A DNA stretch of 12,880 bases, from assembly GCA_044370375.1 (NCBI GenBank), contig JBILVQ010000073.1:1-12880 (forward strand). Direction: 5' to 3'. Position numbers and translations under genes: made by a program. This document shows, one piece after another, positions 1 through 6,156 of the stretch (positions are counted from its first letter, which is position 1; every line of letters begins with the position of its first letter). Source of the stretch: JBILVQ01 sp044370375 (GTDB lineage Bacteria; Bacteroidota; Bacteroidia; UBA4408). Below the pieces are notes generated by a model. The model was given only the letters and a program-made list of their open reading frames with translations. It ran no database searches and was not told where the DNA came from.

Positions 1-5
1 CGAAT

Positions 6-143
6 TTATCCGGGGGGGGGGGTGAGCCGACAGTCTTGCTGAGTGGTAATGGAAAGGTCTTTGTTTTTGACTAGCTCTTTCAAAGCCTTCTCAATGGTTT
101 TCCACTCTTTCAAAGATTTATATTCATCGGATGGTAACTTCAT
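6..143 (-). CDS. Short unrecognised reading frame ending in a G/C homopolymer
   Basis: Seen: an ATG at 143 opens a 45-residue frame starting MKLPSDEYKSLKEWK, lysine-rich and probably helical, that ends in CRLTPPPG and a TAA at 8-6. Just before the stop it crosses an uninterrupted run of 11 G on the plus strand (12-22), read as prolines. If the true run were 10 G, the frame would stay open past the window edge as PPPDKF. The real 3' end is therefore uncertain, and this may be the 5' part of a longer gene. The same frame is also open upstream of the ATG to a TAG at 179-177, so the start is not certain either. It lies downstream of the HigBA operon, separated by a hairpin terminator. I do not recognise the family and infer no function. 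Confidence 0.35.
   Translation of the reverse strand: MKLPSDEYKSLKEWKTIEKALKELVKNKDLSITTQQDCRLTPPPG
12..22. repeat. G11 homopolymer tract
   Basis: Eleven consecutive G residues on the plus strand lie close to the edge of the window, inside the short minus-strand frame. Such tracts are prone to slippage in replication and to length errors in sequencing. Losing one base changes the downstream frame from closed to open. Confidence 0.9.
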
Positions 144-189
144 GATTTGCAATTTATTTGGATACAGACGGTCTTCCTATTACGCATAA

Positions 190-232
190 AAAGTTTTGCA
201 GATTTGCCCTGAGCGGGTCAGGACAAAACTTT
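190..232 (-). terminator. Hairpin terminator downstream of higBA
   Basis: Perfect 9-bp arms aaagttttg (190-198) and caaaacttt (224-232) enclose a second stem, cctga (208-212) with tcagg (218-222). Read on the minus strand, the outer stem runs into five T (192-188). It lies about 100 nt after the antitoxin stop codon, where the operon transcript would be expected to end. The outer stem is A/T-rich, so efficiency is uncertain. Confidence 0.5.
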
Positions 233-328
233 ATTCGAAGATATGAGTTTTACTTTTCCGAAATTTGTCAACGAAGAATTTACCAGCTTAAGGCAAATGT
301 GCTTTAATGTGTTCGGCTTTCTTTTTTG

Positions 329-655
329 TTACCCGAGTTTAACAAAGTTGTCTTCGAGTTTTACGTTAAAATTAATTTCTGCTTTTAATGCTCTGAAAAC
401 TTTTAGAATAGTGTCGATTGTCGCACTGTTAGCACTGCTTTCGAGTTTTGAAATTTGAGCTTTCTGCACACCAACGAGTTTACCAAGTTGTTCTTGTGTC
501 AAATGGCGTTCTTGTCTCGCAGATTTTATCATTTTTCCTAATACGTCCATACTTAGTTCGTATTCGTATTCGTCACGGTCTGCTGTCCCAACTTTCCCTA
601 TATACTTATCTTTCATTTCGGTAAGTGAATAAGTCTTGATTGCTTTCTTTGCCAT
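329..655 (-). CDS. higA: HigA-like antitoxin, XRE-type helix-turn-helix protein
   Basis: Likely the antitoxin and autorepressor of a type II toxin-antitoxin pair. It would neutralise the neighbouring RelE/HigB-fold toxin by binding it, and repress the shared promoter. Seen: 108 residues. An N-terminal segment rich in charged and aromatic residues (about 1-35) precedes a typical XRE/Cro helix-turn-helix at about 38-95, with the signature LTQEQLGKLVGV then QISKLE (52-73) and a third-helix region ATIDTILKVFRAL. The ATG at 655 is 5 nt after the toxin stop codon and follows an A-rich stretch, so the two genes are translated from one transcript. Toxin-before-antitoxin order is characteristic of the HigBA family. 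The N-terminal position of the toxin-binding part is inferred from family knowledge. The family call is firm; the activity is untested. Confidence 0.87.
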   Translation of the reverse strand: MAKKAIKTYSLTEMKDKYIGKVGTADRDEYEYELSMDVLGKMIKSARQERHLTQEQLGKLVGVQKAQISKLESSANSATIDTILKVFRALKAEINFNVKLEDNFVKLG

Positions 656-660
656 GTTTT

Positions 661-1002
661 CTAGTTTTTAGTTTTGGTGTTAAAATATTTAACCCTCAGT
701 CTTGCTGCACGGTCGATTTCGTTTGCTGGTACTTTGTCAATCTTTTTTATGAAACCGTGGGTCGCAATTACCAATGTTTCCTTGTTGTTTGACTTGTCCC
801 AAAATGCGAGCAGTCTAATTTGAACTCCGCCACATTTTGTCCGAAATTCCCAAATGTCATTTTGCAATTTCTTGAACAATTTCGGGTCATTCGTCTGTTC
901 GGCAAGGTCAATGTTATAAAGTATTTTTTTGATAGTCTTTGGGTCAAGTTCTGCTATGAACTGATTTGCTTCTTCCATAAACTTAGTCTCAAAATACTTC
1001 AT
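661..1002 (-). CDS. higB: HigB-like toxin, RelE superfamily (phage Gp49-like)
   Basis: Probable toxin of a type II system. Members of this RelE-fold family (Gp49-like/DUF891 branch) are typically ribosome-dependent mRNA endonucleases that block translation. Seen: 113 residues with the expected family features in order. These are an N-terminal helical part (7-50), the WEFRTKCGGVQIRLLAFWD strand block (51-69) with basic and aromatic residues, the LVIATHGFIKKIDKVP block (77-92) typical of Gp49-like proteins, and a C-terminal helix EIDRAARLRVKYF (95-107). H82, K86, K87, R54 and R63 are candidates for RNA contact or catalysis by analogy; this is inference. It is the first gene of the operon, with ATG at 1002 and a -7-type promoter about 26 nt upstream. 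Length is normal and there is no sign of frameshift or truncation, so the pair looks intact. Confidence 0.87.
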   Translation of the reverse strand: MKYFETKFMEEANQFIAELDPKTIKKILYNIDLAEQTNDPKLFKKLQNDIWEFRTKCGGVQIRLLAFWDKSNNKETLVIATHGFIKKIDKVPANEIDRAARLRVKYFNTKTKN

Positions 1003-1027
1003 TCGTAAAATTGACTGTTAAACGCTA

Positions 1028-1035
1028 CAAAGATA
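1028..1035 (-). promoter_or_regulatory. Candidate -7 promoter box of higBA
   Basis: The minus strand reads TATCTTTG, an exact match to the Bacteroidota -7 consensus TAnnTTTG, 26 nt upstream of the toxin ATG. A TTTG at 1062-1059 could serve as the -33 element, though the 23-nt spacing is at the long end. The operator-like palindrome at 1042-1059 fills the space between the two. Confidence 0.6.
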
Positions 1036-1041
1036 AGTAAA

Positions 1042-1059
1042 GTTTCTAAATTTGGAAAC
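1042..1059. promoter_or_regulatory. 18-bp palindrome, candidate HigA operator
   Basis: The sequence gtttctaaatttggaaac is its own reverse complement except for one mismatched pair (positions 6 and 13). It sits immediately upstream of the -7 box of higBA, where a dimeric XRE-type antitoxin would occlude RNA polymerase. Autoregulation by HigA is established for the family; binding at this exact site is inferred. Confidence 0.6.
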
Positions 1060-1257
1060 AAAAGTTTTCGCTAATTCTGTCAAGCTCGGTTTTTAAGCTG
1101 AAGCATAACTTGATGGTTTCCACAACAAATCTCTGTTTTTATTATGGTTTTCTTTCATAGGTACCCAAAGACCCTGAAAACCCAATACCCCATAACTTTT
1201 GGAATCGCTTCCATCCGGTACCAAACGGATAACAAACGCTTCCAAACGGCTTTTTGA
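1060..1257. other. Intergenic stretch without a recognisable gene
   Basis: No convincing coding region is visible. A 41-codon minus-strand frame (1267-1142, starting MVPIKKPFG) has no recognisable family or promoter. Short direct repeats occur: ccaaacgg at 1221-1228 and 1242-1249, and cgcttcca at 1206-1213 and 1237-1244. No inverted terminal repeats or transposase remnant were seen. Confidence 0.5.
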
Positions 1258-1288
1258 TTGGGACCATGTGATCTGTTTTGTAATTTTG
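1258..1288 (+). promoter_or_regulatory. Candidate plus-strand promoter for a small RNA
   Basis: TTG at 1258-1260 and taattttg at 1281-1288 match the Bacteroidota -33 (TTG) and -7 (TAnnTTTG) elements, with 20 nt between them, inside the range reported for Flavobacterium-type promoters. Transcription would start near 1293-1296. Single TAnnTTTG matches are expected by chance several times in a window this size. The support comes from the paired element and the terminator at the right distance downstream. Confidence 0.45.
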
Positions 1289-1293
1289 CTTTA

Positions 1294-1474
1294 AGGGGTG
1301 GGCCGATACGGCACCTTTAAGAAACGTTATTTTCCACCCTCAAACCTAGCAATACATTGCATCATCCGGAAAGAAGGTTGCACTAGGTTTACCGTGAGCG
1401 GCAATAGTTTCACTCAACACCAAACACAACAAAAAAGCCTCGATCATCCCTATGGCCGTCCGGAGGGACTTTTT
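1294..1474 (+). ncRNA. Candidate small structured RNA, about 180 nt
   Basis: Inferred transcript between the promoter-like element at 1258-1288 and the hairpin terminator at 1431-1474. Visible structure in order: a bulged hairpin at about 1291-1320 (core gccg-ata-cggc, flanked by ttaa and ttaa); a longer inverted repeat aaacctag (1342-1349) with ctaggttt (1383-1390), enclosing a small gcaa/ttgc hairpin (1349-1360); and the terminator stem. I tested it against the signal recognition particle RNA, 6S RNA and tmRNA patterns I know and found no convincing match. It could alternatively encode a 64-residue protein from a GTG at 1298, but that product is unrecognised, has no clear ribosome-binding site and runs through the terminator. 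It lies antisense to nothing and ends convergently with the adhesin gene. Confidence 0.35.
1431..1474. terminator. Bidirectional hairpin terminator
   Basis: The arms are aaaaag plus cctc (1432-1441) and gagg plus cttttt (1463-1466 and 1469-1474), with a 2-nt bulge and a 21-nt loop. The minus strand exits into six T (1436-1431), which suits the adhesin gene ending at 1557. The plus strand exits into five T (1470-1474), which suits the candidate small RNA. Confidence 0.6.
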
Positions 1475-1556
1475 CAACAACCCGGTCATTGAAGTAAATT
1501 AACGTCCCAATAAATGAAAGATGCTTAATTCAACCTATCAATTTGTTCACCCTTTC

Positions 1557-4427
1557 CTAACGCAACAAGGTCACCGTTCCAATGTATTCTTTTTTCGTTC
1601 CAGCCTTGTCCGCCACTAATATTCTGTAAACATAAGCCCCCTGTGGTGCGTCATTCCCGTCCCAATGCACCAACGCATTTTCATTCTTGCTGTAAATCAT
1701 TTCTCCCCAACGATTGTAGATACTCAGTTGCATGCCCGCAATTTCTTTTCCGGCTGGCATAAACAAATCATTGTTTCCATCTCCATTCGGAGTAAAGGAT
1801 TCAGGAATATAAAATGACGACTCAGGCGTAACAATAATGCATTGCCGCGTGCTGTCGCTGCATCCAAACTCATTACTTACCGTTAACAACAAACAATAAA
1901 TGCCGTCCTCTGCAAAAAGGTAATCGAATTTTTCTTCACGCGAAATTATTCCTTGGTCCTCCAAAAGCCATCGGTAGTTCAAACCAGCAAAGGGTGTAGC
2001 CGCAAAATGTACCAGCGGATCTGCCGTTGAATAGCTTTCTTTATCGGTGCTGAAACCCGCCAACGGATTCTCATGCACCTCAATATAATCTGTTTGGGTA
2101 AGGTTTCTTTTGCATCCATTAGGCGCCAAAGCAACCCCCAACACATCATACAAACCACTTTGCTGATAACAATGATTCACCGTAAATCCATTGCCAGTAT
2201 TGCCATCTCCTAAATTCCACAATACACTTACACCTGGAGTAGCCGAGACTCCCGTAAAACTATTGCAAAGCGGAGCACAACCACTCCTTAGGTCAACAGA
2301 AAAGCTAAAGTCCGGTGCCGGTAATACACTAACATCAAAGGTCTCCACATTGCTGATGCATCCGTTCTGGTCAATAACATTTACCTGAAAGATTGCATCA
2401 GCCTGCGGTAAGTATTGCAAAGGATTTCCTTGCAATTGCTGGCCATTGAGTGTGTTGGTCCAGTTCACCGTAAGCACACCGTTACCTCCATTAATGTTGG
2501 CAACAAGGATGGTATCATCATCTTCACAAATGGAAAAATCGCTGAGCGGCATTAACTGAAAAACAGGATCCGTTAATGTAAAATTAGCAGCAGCTGTGCA
2601 ATTTAAATTATCGCTTACGGTTACCGTGTAGTTTCCGGCAACGGCATTTTGCAAAACCGCGCCTGTATTTCCATTGTTCCAAAGATATTGGTAGGGGAGG
2701 CCATTGCCCCCTGTAGCACTAACAGAAATACTTCCATTGTTATCTCCTGAACAAAGCGGTTCAATGATTTGCTGCATTGTAATGTTGATGCCTGTTGCCG
2801 GCTGCTGTATTTGAATCAAGGTATCGCTGCTACATCCCAAAGCATCGGTTACAATCACCGTATAGTTTCCTGCAATTAGGTTGTTGTATAAGACATTCGT
2901 GCTGGCCGCAGATCCATTCATCTGGTATTGGTAAGGTCCAACCCCTCCAATGCCTTGTATGCTCAAGGAACCATCATTGCCCCCAAAACAAGACACATCC
3001 ACTACGGAGGTAATATTCATCAGCAGCGGAGGATTTAAATCTTGAACCAACACCTGCAATGAATCTGTACAACCATTCTGGTCACTGATATAAGTCATGT
3101 AGCTCCCTGCTGCCAAGTTGTTGAAAAGCCCGCTGCTATTGGTAATTCCCTGCAAGGTAAAGGTATAAGGTGCAACACCATTTATTCCATTCAATTGAAT
3201 GCTGCCATCATTGCCTCCAGCACAGGCAACATCATTTACACTTCCTAATTGCAAGTCAATGGGATTAACAGGAGCATTTACCGTTTCCGTCAATTGAACC
3301 GAACAACCATTGGCATCCGTTACGGTAATGTCATATACACCAACAGCCAAAGCACTTGCCGTAAAAACATTTGCGTTTTGTGCAACCGTTGCAGGTAACG
3401 GATTCCAGACAACAGTGTAGGGGGCTGTTCCATTGTTTACTGTAAGGGCAATAACGCCCGAGTTACCACCATTGCAAGCATTGCTGACTACTGCATTCGC
3501 TGTTGGTTCTTCAAAAATATTAACAGTTTGCGTTTGGGTTGAGGTGCATAAACTTTGATCGGTAATCACCAATTCAACGGTGTATGTGCCCGGCAAGCTA
3601 TACGTATGTTGCGGACTGGCCAAGTTAGAGTAGGTACCATCACCAAAGTCCCAAACGTAATTTACTATGCTGTTTAAACTCGATTGCGAAACGTTGTTAA
3701 ATTGAATATTGGTGGTACCGCAAACATTAAAATTCGTGCCGGCTGTAAAGGCCGCATCAATGTCTAAACAAAATTGTTGGGTGTTGCTTAGTCCTCCGGT
3801 AGCCCCGGTAAAACCCCAGTAAATGTTGGCATTTGAGCCTCCAAAAATATTATTAATGATACCACCCGGAAAAGTAAAAGTAAACCTTTGTACTCCGTCA
3901 AAATAAACGGTCATGTTTTGGGTGCCGGCATTCCACACCACCCTGAAATCATGCCACAAACAATCTTCAATATCGCTGAGGGTTGCACTCGCTTGCACAG
4001 GAGCCACCAGGTTATGATTGATATTTCCCTGACTTTCTAACGCTATATGATCGTACCATGGGTCGCCATAATTCGAATTTTCGTAGGTGTCAATTTCAAT
4101 GGCCACCGATTGGTTCGGAAAGCCCATGTATCCAAGTCCACCACCATTGCCCGATGAACCCGTGTTGGTATTTTGCAAAACAAAGGCAATGCCATCTGCA
4201 CCGCCATTGTTACAACCCAAATTCACCTGAAAATTAAAATCAAAACTTTGTGCTAAATTCAACGGATTGTTGTTCCACACAGCTCCACCTTGGTAGGTGA
4301 GATTGGGCGTAAGCTGATAACAAGAACAACTTTGCGCAGTGGCAGAACCCACCGCATTAAACTGCTGCGCCATGGCACCCCGACAAAAGGCGGCCATTAA
4401 AAAGAGGATGAAGAATAAGTTTTTCAC
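1557..4427 (-). CDS. Secreted lectin/PKD/SprB-repeat adhesin with T9SS type-B sorting domain
   Basis: Large cell-surface protein, probably binding glycans or surfaces. Seen in order over 956 residues: a signal peptide (1-20, ending GAMA); an L-type (legume-like) lectin domain at about 22-235 with the AIEIDTYEN and DHIALE blocks; a PKD domain at about 238-305 (WDFGDGTY then GTYTVELVITD); four SprB-type repeats with C-x-G-x-N-x-G motifs starting at C318, C402, C480 and C559, each ending in a GC or NC pair (C375, C453, C532, C610); a diverged repeat-like segment to about 705; two more PKD-like domains (about 706-785 and 788-868); and a gliding-motility-type C-terminal domain at 872-956 (ESFTPNGDGNNDLF, YNRWGEMIY, WDGNDAPQGAYVYRI). 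That last domain is the type-B T9SS signal. The start codon is GTG, supported by the signal peptide and an in-frame TAA at 4448-4446. No T9SS component is encoded nearby. The ligand is unknown. Confidence 0.88.
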   Translation of the reverse strand: MKNLFFILFLMAAFCRGAMAQQFNAVGSATAQSCSCYQLTPNLTYQGGAVWNNNPLNLAQSFDFNFQVNLGCNNGGADGIAFVLQNTNTGSSGNGGGLGYMGFPNQSVAIEIDTYENSNYGDPWYDHIALESQGNINHNLVAPVQASATLSDIEDCLWHDFRVVWNAGTQNMTVYFDGVQRFTFTFPGGIINNIFGGSNANIYWGFTGATGGLSNTQQFCLDIDAAFTAGTNFNVCGTTNIQFNNVSQSSLNSIVNYVWDFGDGTYSNLASPQHTYSLPGTYTVELVITDQSLCTSTQTQTVNIFEEPTANAVVSNACNGGNSGVIALTVNNGTAPYTVVWNPLPATVAQNANVFTASALAVGVYDITVTDANGCSVQLTETVNAPVNPIDLQLGSVNDVACAGGNDGSIQLNGINGVAPYTFTLQGITNSSGLFNNLAAGSYMTYISDQNGCTDSLQVLVQDLNPPLLMNITSVVDVSCFGGNDGSLSIQGIGGVGPYQYQMNGSAASTNVLYNNLIAGNYTVIVTDALGCSSDTLIQIQQPATGINITMQQIIEPLCSGDNNGSISVSATGGNGLPYQYLWNNGNTGAVLQNAVAGNYTVTVSDNLNCTAAANFTLTDPVFQLMPLSDFSICEDDDTILVANINGGNGVLTVNWTNTLNGQQLQGNPLQYLPQADAIFQVNVIDQNGCISNVETFDVSVLPAPDFSFSVDLRSGCAPLCNSFTGVSATPGVSVLWNLGDGNTGNGFTVNHCYQQSGLYDVLGVALAPNGCKRNLTQTDYIEVHENPLAGFSTDKESYSTADPLVHFAATPFAGLNYRWLLEDQGIISREEKFDYLFAEDGIYCLLLTVSNEFGCSDSTRQCIIVTPESSFYIPESFTPNGDGNNDLFMPAGKEIAGMQLSIYNRWGEMIYSKNENALVHWDGNDAPQGAYVYRILVADKAGTKKEYIGTVTLLR

Positions 4428-4440
4428 AGGGCTTACATTC

Positions 4441-4448
4441 CAAAATTA
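4441..4448 (-). promoter_or_regulatory. Possible -7 promoter box of the adhesin gene
   Basis: The minus strand reads TAATTTTG, an exact TAnnTTTG match 13 nt before the GTG start. The leader would be under 10 nt, and I found no well-spaced -33 TTG. The first in-frame stop upstream of the gene overlaps this box. Plausible but weak. Confidence 0.3.
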
Positions 4449-4568
4449 AGCAATTAATTTGAATGTGTCTCACTTACAATAAGAAATTTATAACTGCTTA
4501 ATTAACAAGTAGTTAAATAGATTATCTTCATAATGAAAGGCCGTTTCAAGAGGCAGGTGATAATAATA
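4449..4568. other. A/T-rich spacer upstream of the adhesin gene
   Basis: No gene, RNA or repeat is recognised here. The stretch is strongly A/T-rich, unlike the GC-rich element that follows it. Confidence 0.5.
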
Positions 4569-4830
4569 AAGAGGGCGAAACCCCGCGTGGCAGAAAGCGC
4601 TTTCTGTCAAACAATAATCCCTCTTCATTTGGCTTCCTTCGCACTTTTCATTTCCTGCTCCCTATTTTCTGCCACACGCGGTCGGGCCATTCGCTTGTAG
4701 TCCTCGCCAGTCCCCGATGCCCGCCCACTCACCACCGCATCAGGGCCTGTCTGTGGGCTACCGCTGCTGTCCCTTTCGCAACAAGAAATGTTGGGTTGTA
4801 AACATCCATTAGGTCATTGTCCTAATTTAG
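4569..4830 (-). repeat. GC-rich structured intergenic element (REP-like or structured RNA)
   Basis: Non-coding sequence downstream of the efflux operon. By hand count, 74 of 110 bases in 4671-4780 are G or C, far above the A/T-rich spacer on one side. It has several nested inverted repeats. A perfect 16-bp palindrome cagaaagcgctttctg lies at 4591-4606. Arms at 4583-4596 and 4666-4681 pair over 14 bp with a 2-nt bulge. Aagaggg (4569-4575) pairs with ccctctt (4619-4625), and attagg (4808-4813) with cctaat (4821-4826). The 4583-4596 arm shares its cagaaa with the palindrome, so the two folds are mutually exclusive. On the minus strand the aagaggg/ccctctt stem is followed by TATTATTATC, a weak terminator tail for the efflux operon. 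I suspect a dispersed Bacteroidota intergenic repeat, but that needs a genome search. Confidence 0.4.
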
Positions 4831-4842
4831 TTCTGTTCTCTT

Positions 4843-6156
4843 TTAATTTTTCAACAGGGCACCTGTCAGTTGCAACAACAGCACTTCTTCTTTTTTTATG
4901 TTAACCTGCAAAGCAGCCAGGTCCACCGCAGCCTTAAAGGCTGTTTGCTCTGCTTCACGCAATTCTAGAATGGTACTGCTTCCACTTTTATAACGGTCTT
5001 CTGCAATAAGGCTAACTTCTTTCGCCAATGAAAGATTTTTTTGAATTACCGGTAACATTTCGCGAAGTGATTTCAAGTTCGCAAGGGCTTGTTTCAAACC
5101 AAGTTCTTTGCTCAACTTGCTTTCTTCCATGCGCAATTGTTCTGCTTTGCGGTTGATTTGAGCATTTTGTATTTTGGTTCTGTTCATCCAACCTGTAAAC
5201 AGAGGTACACTGGCCGTAAGTCCATAGTTAAAGCCAAGGTTTTGATTGCTTAATAAAAAGCCGGCCTCAGCAGTATTTCTTGCATAGTTGTAGCCCATGT
5301 TCAAGCCAAGTCGTGGCAATTGTTGTCCGCGCAATTTTTTTATTTCTTTTTCCGATAATCCTACCCGCATGGCTGCCGACTTTAGTTCTGTGTTTTTTTC
5401 CTTCATGCTTTTTTCCAGACTAACTTCTTCAAGAATCATTGGCTCCGGAAGATTGGTTTCTACCTCATAATCGGGTTCACCTTTTAATCCCATCAACAGA
5501 TGTAGGGTAAACAAAGCACTTTTGTATTGTTGCTGCAAAGCGAGGAGATTCATTTGTCCGCTGTTCTGATCTACTTCTGTTTGCAATACATCCATTTTTG
5601 TTCCTAAGCCTGCATTAAAGCGATTGGTAACATAGTTTTTACGGGTCGTCAGAATGTCGTTTTGTTGTTGCTGAAATTGAAGCAAATATTTTATTCTAAC
5701 CGCTTCATAATATTGTGTCATCAAGGCGGCTACTGTATTCTCTACTTTTAATTTGTAGTCCAGTTCTCCCAATGCTTCTAAATCTTTGAGTTTGCTTCTT
5801 TCTACAAACATTTGCATTCCGTCAAACAGCGTCCAGTTCAGCGCTATACCTCCGTTCAAATTGGTTGACTGGGCCCCATCGCGGTTTATCTCCCTGCCAT
5901 CCACAAATTGTTGTCGGGTATTGTTGCTGCTGTTTTGGTAAGCGGCCGAGGCACTCAGATCGGGCAACATGCCTGCATTACCGGGCCGGTTGTTGTTCTT
6001 GCTTAGGTTGCTTTCTTCCTGGGCAATTTTTATGCTGAAATTGTTTTGCAACGTTTGTTTCAAGCATTGATCGAGGCTCAGGATTTCACCGGCAATACCA
6101 GGTAAGGTGATCACCCAAAGCATCAACAGCACAAGGTATTTATTCCGTTTCATCAT
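4843..6156 (-). CDS. TolC-like outer-membrane efflux channel
   Basis: Outer-membrane factor of the tripartite pump; it would form the trimeric barrel and periplasmic tunnel through which substrate leaves the cell. Seen: 437 residues, with a signal peptide MMKRNKYLVLLMLWVITLPG ending near IAG (23), then the typical opening EILSLDQCLKQTLQNN. Two repeated halves of long helices follow, with strand segments between (NLNGGIALNWTLFDG, LGFNYGLTASVPLFTGW), as in the OEP repeat family. There is no lipobox cysteine after the signal peptide. The reading frame is open upstream to 6210, but the ATG pair at 6156/6153 is preferred because it directly precedes the signal peptide and follows an A-rich ribosome-binding stretch. 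With this start it overlaps the pump gene's end by 17 nt, so translation is probably coupled. It is the last gene of the operon. Confidence 0.88.
   Translation of the reverse strand: MMKRNKYLVLLMLWVITLPGIAGEILSLDQCLKQTLQNNFSIKIAQEESNLSKNNNRPGNAGMLPDLSASAAYQNSSNNTRQQFVDGREINRDGAQSTNLNGGIALNWTLFDGMQMFVERSKLKDLEALGELDYKLKVENTVAALMTQYYEAVRIKYLLQFQQQQNDILTTRKNYVTNRFNAGLGTKMDVLQTEVDQNSGQMNLLALQQQYKSALFTLHLLMGLKGEPDYEVETNLPEPMILEEVSLEKSMKEKNTELKSAAMRVGLSEKEIKKLRGQQLPRLGLNMGYNYARNTAEAGFLLSNQNLGFNYGLTASVPLFTGWMNRTKIQNAQINRKAEQLRMEESKLSKELGLKQALANLKSLREMLPVIQKNLSLAKEVSLIAEDRYKSGSSTILELREAEQTAFKAAVDLAALQVNIKKEEVLLLQLTGALLKN

Noticed and set aside
1142..1267. 41-residue minus-strand frame MVPIKKPFG
   Set aside because: It has no recognisable family, no promoter or terminator of its own, and a length expected by chance.
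1350..1385. Resemblance of ccggaaagaagg to the signal recognition particle RNA core
   Set aside because: Only a short purine-rich string is shared; the partner strand and the conserved internal loop are missing.
4625..4813. 62-codon open minus-strand frame through the GC-rich element
   Set aside because: It has no start codon until late, no ribosome-binding context, and coincides with heavy inverted repeats; high GC content alone makes stop codons rare.
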